A DNA stretch of 64,000 nucleotides from Piper betle (Eukaryota > Streptophyta > Magnoliopsida > Piperales > Piperaceae), in NCBI GenBank assembly GCA_033002965.1, contig JAURVB010001726.1, positions 62,001-126,000 on the forward strand. The letters are read 5' to 3'. Below, piece after piece: positions 58,778-64,000 of the stretch. The position numbers and the translations under genes were made by a program. The notes under the pieces were generated by a model. The model was not told the DNA's origin. It made no database searches and saw only the letters and a program-made list of their open reading frames with translations. Within the stretch, counting starts at the first letter, position 1. Every line of letters begins with the position of its first letter.

Positions 58778-59240
58778 ACGCTTAAGTCATCCATTCAAAA
58801 TTAGTTAATCAAGTTGAAGGTTTATACGCACTTCCCACAACTAAATTTTTTCTAGTCAATATTAAATATGAGACTATATTTTTTAAAAGATCATTCCATT
58901 AATGAAATTTGAGACTATTTTTTTATAATATCACAATTTGGGATCTTATAATCCACTCATCATATCATAAAAAACCCCATTCTCAAAATTTATCTACTTG
59001 GCCCATGTGCACCTAGTCCACAATAATAATTAGATTTGGCACACCTTTCAATATTATTTTAAGTCTCCTCTAATAATGACTCGGCCTAATTAGTGCAAAC
59101 TTAAATTTGATAAGCTTAATTCATATCTTAAAAAGGGGTTAATTGAATTAAAGATCTTTAATAATGCTGTAAATATATATTCCTTCAATTAGTATTAGAC
59201 ATACAACTAATTTTGGGATCGTACGATTACAAAGGATTCA
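58778..59240 (-). mobile_element. TRIM-like unit, right part, and a further TRIM LTR
   Basis: A partial LTR is followed by ATAATCCACTCATCATATCA, an interior from CTTGGCCCATG to TCCTCTAATA, and another LTR starting ATGACTCGGCCTAATT. The layout and words match 31675-32370. The right end fades into the exon at 59261. Confidence 0.5.
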
Positions 59241-59260
59241 AACTCAACTAATAAAATCTT

Positions 59261-59937
59261 TGAAAGCTAATTGCATCATAGGAAAACCCGAGTATGTGCT
59301 TCAAGAATATCATGGCTTCATTGAAAAGTTTTTCCCAGGATCACTGCATGAGTGTCTCCAGTCAAGCAAGACATTCACTGGCTTTGCAAATAAAGCCTGC
59401 AGCATATACAGGGATTCACAAGAGGCTATGCTAGTAGACTCAATGAAAGCTTGGAAGACAAACAGACCACTTGGGTGAGTGCATATCTCCTTGGATTCCT
59501 ACGCTCTGAAAACCACTCTGATTGCTTCTCTTGAAGTTCTCCATGTGGTCCTCATTTCACCAGACTTTTATACATACACATAATACTTGCAAGCTACTCA
59601 TTTGGCTGCATTTTTGGAGTAATAAAGAATTAACTGATGAGCAAGGTTGGTATTCATTGAAGTGCGTGGGATAGAGATGTGGAACTGCTGATGAATATTG
59701 GAAATGGTGTTTTCCTGTTTGTAACATGTCTCTGAAATGTGTGATAGCAATCTATGCATTAACACATGGATATATCCATGACAAGAAGATGATCTCAATA
59801 TTGCCCGATTGATATTTCTCTTTTATCATTCTTAGTGCATGTCAATTTAAATTGTGGTGTTCAATATACCAATATGCAGTGATCACAGATTCACCTCAAG
59901 CAAGGGCAAGAATGAAGATGAGTTGATAAAAAGATGA
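59261..59937 (+). CDS. Two terminal exons of an unrecognised gene
   Basis: Exon 1 runs from about 59261 to 59474 (open, phase-consistent) and includes KPEYVLQEYHGFIEKFFPG and FANKACSIYRDSQEAM, ending NRPL plus two bases before GTGAGT. An intron of 405 bases ends in AATATGCAG; exon 2, 59880-59937, completes Gly and reads DHRFTSSKGKNEDELIKR and stop TGA. The junction keeps frame, donor and acceptor are canonical, and composition differs from the repeats, so this looks like the true 3' end of a gene. I do not recognise the family. Upstream exons are not visible; the TRIM and copia nest lies directly left and may have filled or cut an intron. It could also be a pseudogene fragment. Confidence 0.55.
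59475..59879 (+). other. Intron between the two terminal exons
   Basis: Begins GTGAGTGCAT, ends CCAATATGCAG. No repeat insertion is seen; the minus-strand frame inside has no recognisable domain. Confidence 0.5.
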
Positions 59938-60840
59938 TAGAAACAAAAAATTAAAGAGACCAAGTTCCAACCAAGGTCGGTCAGTTTGGAATAAAGGAGA
60001 AGATAATGAGGAACAAGGGAATGAGATATAAAGTGAAATAGACATTGACAGCAAAGGTGAGTCCTGGTACATGTATGAAAGACTATTGATAAGAAAGTTT
60101 TATAAATATCGTATATGTTATCGAATATATAGATAGTACCGATATATTTGTTCAGTCGAGCCGAATCAGATTGTATAAATTTTAAATTAAATTAGGTGTC
60201 TGCCCACGCATTGTGCAAAATTATATATTTTTCTTTTATATATTAATTATATTTAAAAATAACCATATGTTAAATTTTCTAATTTTATGACTTACAAATA
60301 AGTATTTTATGCTTCTTAAATAGATATTTATGGAAAATATATTCCTTTCTAAATTATATTTTTTTCAAATTATTCCTACGTATCTCACGTGCACATTATA
60401 TTTGATTTTATATTCTTATATTTTATTATACTCTAAAAAAATTAATATAATCAAATTATAATTATTATATCTTTGTTAGAATTCTAATTAATCATACTCA
60501 AAATTACTCACTTTTTTTAAAAATTGTATACATTTAAAAAATTTTGAATCAACTTAAAGTACAATCTAACGATATTTAAACGTCAATTGTATATTTTCTT
60601 TGTAATTATAATATATTAGTTAAGTTGGGATTCAATAAATCTTATTGATATTATATTATAATTTTTTTGAAATTGGAATATTCTACTTAAAATATTCGTT
60701 ATATTTGTTGTAGTTAAGTATATTCCTAGACTCCTATTTTCAATTAAAAGGCATTTGGAAAAACAAAGTTATTATTTTTGGATAATTTTAATTAAAAAAA
60801 TTACAAATCCGCTGAACATATTGAAGAGTTTATGAGAGTC
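59938..60840. other. AT-rich 3' flank of the gene end
   Basis: No gene. 59938-60080 is purine-rich and could be 3' untranslated sequence. From about 60190 the DNA is extremely AT-rich without recognisable elements. Confidence 0.4.
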
Positions 60841-60899
60841 GATAAATGTGCACATATTTTGTTATTTTCAGAATTTTAGAAAATAGCTTGAAAATAATA

Positions 60900-61320
60900 A
60901 TATTAATAAGATTTAGAAAAATACTAAAAGATGAGATTTTCCACCTTTATTATATTTCTAATTTAATTGACCAAAAAATTACGAAAATAATAAGATTAAA
61001 TACATGTTTATCGACTCTAATTATCTATCTTTACCATTTTATAATTCAGTTAATTAAAAAATTGCTGATATATAATATTGAAAACATTTTAAAAGATAAA
61101 ATTTCCAACTTTAACATATTTCTAATTTAATTGATAAAAAATATATAAAAATAATAATATTTATAAGATTTGAAAAATTCTAAAAGATAATATTGTCCAC
61201 CTTTAACAAATTTCTAATATAATTGATTCATAAATTACGAAAATTATAAAAATATGTGCTTATCATGTCTTATTTTCCATCTTCATCATATTTCTAATTT
61301 AATTAATTAACAATTCCAAA
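60900..61320 (+). repeat. Degenerate AT-rich repeat units
   Basis: A core CCACCTTTA..ATATTTCTAATTTAATTGA recurs near 60941, 61105, 61197 and 61277, with neighbouring AAAGAT and ACGAAAATAATAA words. Spacing is uneven (about 164, 92 and 80), so one unit may be missing after the first. Confidence 0.65.
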
Positions 61321-61464
61321 AATATTAAGCAGATTTGTAAGTGCATGGGATCTCCTCCATTGGGTTGGATGGTCCTGTTGCTAGGGTTGAATATGATTAG
61401 TAACTATAAACACAATCACAATAATGTTTCGAATCAGTCATTTAGATTTATTTAACTACCATTC

Positions 61465-61465
61465 A

Positions 61466-61490
<25 letters not shown>
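61465..61490. repeat. AT microsatellite
   Basis: Thirteen AT units. Confidence 0.95.
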
Positions 61491-61497
<7 letters not shown>

Positions 61498-61750
61498 GTG
61501 GTATTAATAATCTATATCCACCAGGTTAATTAAAATATAATACAAGCATGGGGAGACCGTAGATTGATGATAATATGTTAAAGTTGAGTTTTCTATCAAT
61601 TTGAGTTATTCCCGCCAGTCTATTTCTGATTGATTAGTTGTTGTATTTATATGGGTGGTGAACTGATTCACTTAGTTATTGATTTGTAATGCTAATTCAT
61701 TTTTATGAGGTAAGATTAAATGAATTGTCGTGATATTAGCTATTCTGCTT

Positions 61751-61756
<6 letters not shown>

Positions 61757-61795
<39 letters not shown>
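61757..61795. repeat. AT microsatellite
   Basis: About nineteen AT units. Confidence 0.95.
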
Positions 61796-61799
<4 letters not shown>

Positions 61800-62319
61800 A
61801 ACTATTGTATGTGTATATGACATCTAAAATGTTATTAAATAAATAACTCATTAATTTTGAAATGTGATAAGTTATTAACTTATAGTTTATTTCTAACTAT
61901 GAAAATGCTAAATGCATAAATTATTGATGAGTGCTTAGGGAAAATTAATATAGATGATTATATTTATTTTTGGCTGAATTAATAAGTTCTCTAATGGCTT
62001 ATAGTTCTAATTACTTGCAATATAGTTGATGAGGCATAAACTAAATTATTAATTCATGAGTTAGAATATAGATAGCTTAAAAATTAGTATATTTTAATCA
62101 TTTGAGGAATTATCATTGGTTTACCCGTTTTAATATTTTGTTCACTATTATATATGATTAATTATTAATTATTGGATTGATAAATTAATTATTAATTAAC
62201 TTTTATAAATTCATTGTTTTTCTTGGGTGTGTGTATTTCATGTCACATTCATGACATTCATTTAGATTTTGTTGAGTATGATCTAATGTAGTTTTTCCCT
62301 TAGACTAGAGTCTATTTTT

Positions 62320-63066
62320 GCTGCTCGTGCATCGGTTTACCTGTGTTGTGATTTGAGGTCTGTATAACTACTTGAAATGTTGTATATTCCTTTTGGTAGC
62401 CCTGGTAGGCCTGAGCCCATAATCGACCACTATACGCTGAGCACAACTGGTATCAAAGAATTGGCTCAGTCCGATACAGAGCCGCACCTTTAGGCGCAAT
62501 GGCTCAAGACGATTTATTATGCACTTGTGATACCGAGAAGGTAAGTTAATGACAAATATCGGTAACTAGAGGTTGTGGGCCACTTAGCGTATGTGCGCAT
62601 ACATGGGATTGCAGCTGGATGGGGCGGCCACCCCTCCCAGCATAATTGGAGCTATGCATAGGCTCATAATCACAAAAATATTTAATAAATAATAACATGG
62701 AATATATTGACTTATTTCATGTAATTATACTACTTAGTGGTTTTATCACTAATACAATTTTGTGACTGCTCGTGAGCAACTTCAGACTGATGGCTAAGGG
62801 TGTAATTGGTGGTTCCTTTACCAACCCAGGTTTAAAGAATTGATAAATAAAATTGGACTTCTTTTTTATATTATTTGAGTTATAATTGTGACTATAAGAA
62901 ATGGTTTGGAGGCTGTAGGACTTTGTGTAGTTAGTTTATTTTATGTTATTGTTACATGTTATATTTAATATAGTATGATTTATTTTATGATTAATTATTT
63001 TCATTACATTATTATTTGTATTTATTTTTAGGTAACCCTCGACCGGCTAAGACGGTTTGTTATTAT
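62320..63066 (+). mobile_element. D-family LTR fragment, copy 3
   Basis: Aligns with 11740-12490 of solo LTR D: GTTGTATATTCC, GGCCTGAGCCCATAATCGAC, GGTATCAAAGAATTGG, the hairpin motif at 62732, and a terminal GGCTAAGACGGTTTGTTA. The tandem array of copy 1 is represented by a single motif near 62490. The left part probably begins near 61900 but is too worn to place, and the 3' terminus is mutated. Confidence 0.6.
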
Positions 63067-63163
63067 AAAAATACAAAATATCTTAACATGATTTAAAATT
63101 ATTTTTTAAAGATTTTATTATTATTGTAACCAATCACACTGTTTCATTTGCTACTCCCTCATT

Positions 63164-63207
63164 GAAAGTGACACTTGGTTTAGTGTGGTGAAAGTGTCAC
63201 TTTTTTT
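63164..63207. repeat. Hairpin with Stowaway-like terminus
   Basis: CTCCCTCATTGAAAGTGACA is followed by GAAAGTGTCACTTT; AAAGTGACACTT and AAGTGTCACTTT can pair around a loop of about 14 bases. CTCCCTC is the usual start of Stowaway MITEs, so this may be a much reduced one. Confidence 0.4.
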
Positions 63208-63306
63208 AAATAGGGATTAGCAATGCATATCCCTAATTCCATCATCAAATGCATATGCAAGATTACACTCTGTAACCAATGGTTTAGATAGCTATTTAAT
63301 TAAATG

Positions 63307-63309
<3 letters not shown>

Positions 63310-63352
<43 letters not shown>

Positions 63353-63357
63353 TGTGC
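63310..63357. repeat. TA microsatellite
   Basis: About 23 TA units, followed by GTACATGTGCGTGCGCGC, an alternating purine-pyrimidine run. Confidence 0.95.
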
Positions 63358-64000
63358 GTGCGCGCTGTGCTTTCCATCTCCGTGCATGGTGAATAATAAT
63401 CCACCTAAGTCTTGTTTTCTTTATAATGATTTCTAGTTGTGAATGCTCGTTAGGTCAGAATCTTCCTGCATAATCTTATCCACCCAACCTAATATAACTC
63501 TATCCTCATTTCAATTCATTTGTTGCATAGCTGTTGAGAACTTGTTACACACCTAGCAGCTTCACAAGTTGAATACACTACTTGTAGCGCTCAAACCACA
63601 AGTCAGCAGTTCGTGACAAGGAACTAAATTTATACCATAAGTTATTCAAGTTAAAAAAGTTGTATTGAAATTTATTTTTAAAAAACCTTATAAAATTTAT
63701 GAAAAAATTAAACGAAGAAAAATAATATCATACGCAAGCAATTATTAGAAATTAAAAAACTGCACACAAGGCAGCAGCAAACTCAAACACGTATGCAACA
63801 AATAAAAAGGCCATGTTAAAGTGGAGAGAAAAGATTATAAGGCGATCAAAATATTAAAGATTTTGTGTTTCTAAGTTCAGTGACCGGATCATCCACGGCA
63901 TCCCCATTTGCGTCGGGAGGAGCTAAATTTTTTTCAGGTTACTACAATGTTTATAACAAAAATTCGGTATAATAACATATTTGGTTACGGGCCATTAGAT
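63358..64000. other. Unassigned AT-rich end of window
   Basis: No gene, domain or repeat-family match seen. Confidence 0.45.

Noticed and set aside
59598..59798. Minus-strand frame of 66 codons
   Set aside because: It falls in the intron between the two phase-matched exons and has no domain.

Overview
The window reads as nuclear DNA of a flowering plant. It has long AT-rich stretches, GC-rich islands inside repeats, exon-intron gene pieces with GT/AG borders, and a dense pile of nested plant transposons of gypsy, copia, TRIM, hAT and CACTA type. I see no bacterial operon, rRNA, tRNA or CRISPR array, and no intact protein-coding gene. The GC-rich sub-regions inside long LTRs are common in monocots, but I cannot name the species.

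1-17.3 kb: remnants of a long-LTR gypsy-like family (about 4 kb LTRs, non-coding interior) in opposite orientations. A hAT element (4232-10919, 8-bp target duplication) sits in one LTR fragment. A 2.9-kb solo LTR (4662-10522) sits inside the hAT, and a second solo LTR of the same family lies inverted inside the first (6440-9381, perfect 5-bp duplication). A minus-strand 3.8-kb LTR (11261-16188) carries a 1.1-kb solo LTR of another family (11401-12496, perfect 5-bp duplication).

17.3-31.3 kb: a 5'-truncated, broken copia element with its 3' LTR (18590-22233) lies just upstream of five exon pieces of a HAT-repeat splicing-factor gene of the SART3/Prp24 type (22627-28665, plus strand). At least two expected exons are missing and one junction is out of frame. 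The introns hold a copia gag-protease fragment, a MITE-like stretch and tandem duplications. A second hAT copy of the same family follows (30110-31296).

31.6-59.2 kb: a multi-unit TRIM-like array is interrupted by a 3.1-kb solo LTR (32555-35616) and by a SIRE-like copia element. The copia element's two ends lie 22.8 kb apart (35945 and 58777), because its body and 3' LTR are split by further insertions: an inverted pair of about 2-kb LTR-like repeats, pieces of the 4-kb LTR family, a CACTA transposase remnant, and a gypsy-like element with primer-binding site, non-coding interior, polypurine tract and 4-kb LTR (51136-57796).

59.2-64 kb: two plus-strand exons of an unrecognised gene end at 59937, followed by AT-rich DNA, AT microsatellites and another copy of the 1.1-kb LTR family.

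The genes do not form a pathway. What the window records is an order of insertions that can be read from target duplications and interrupted repeats. The most unusual signals are the double inverted repeat made by two solo LTRs, a short sequence block shared by otherwise diverged LTRs, a palindrome made of two inverted LTR ends beside a primer-binding site, and subterminal repeat clusters in the hAT pair.
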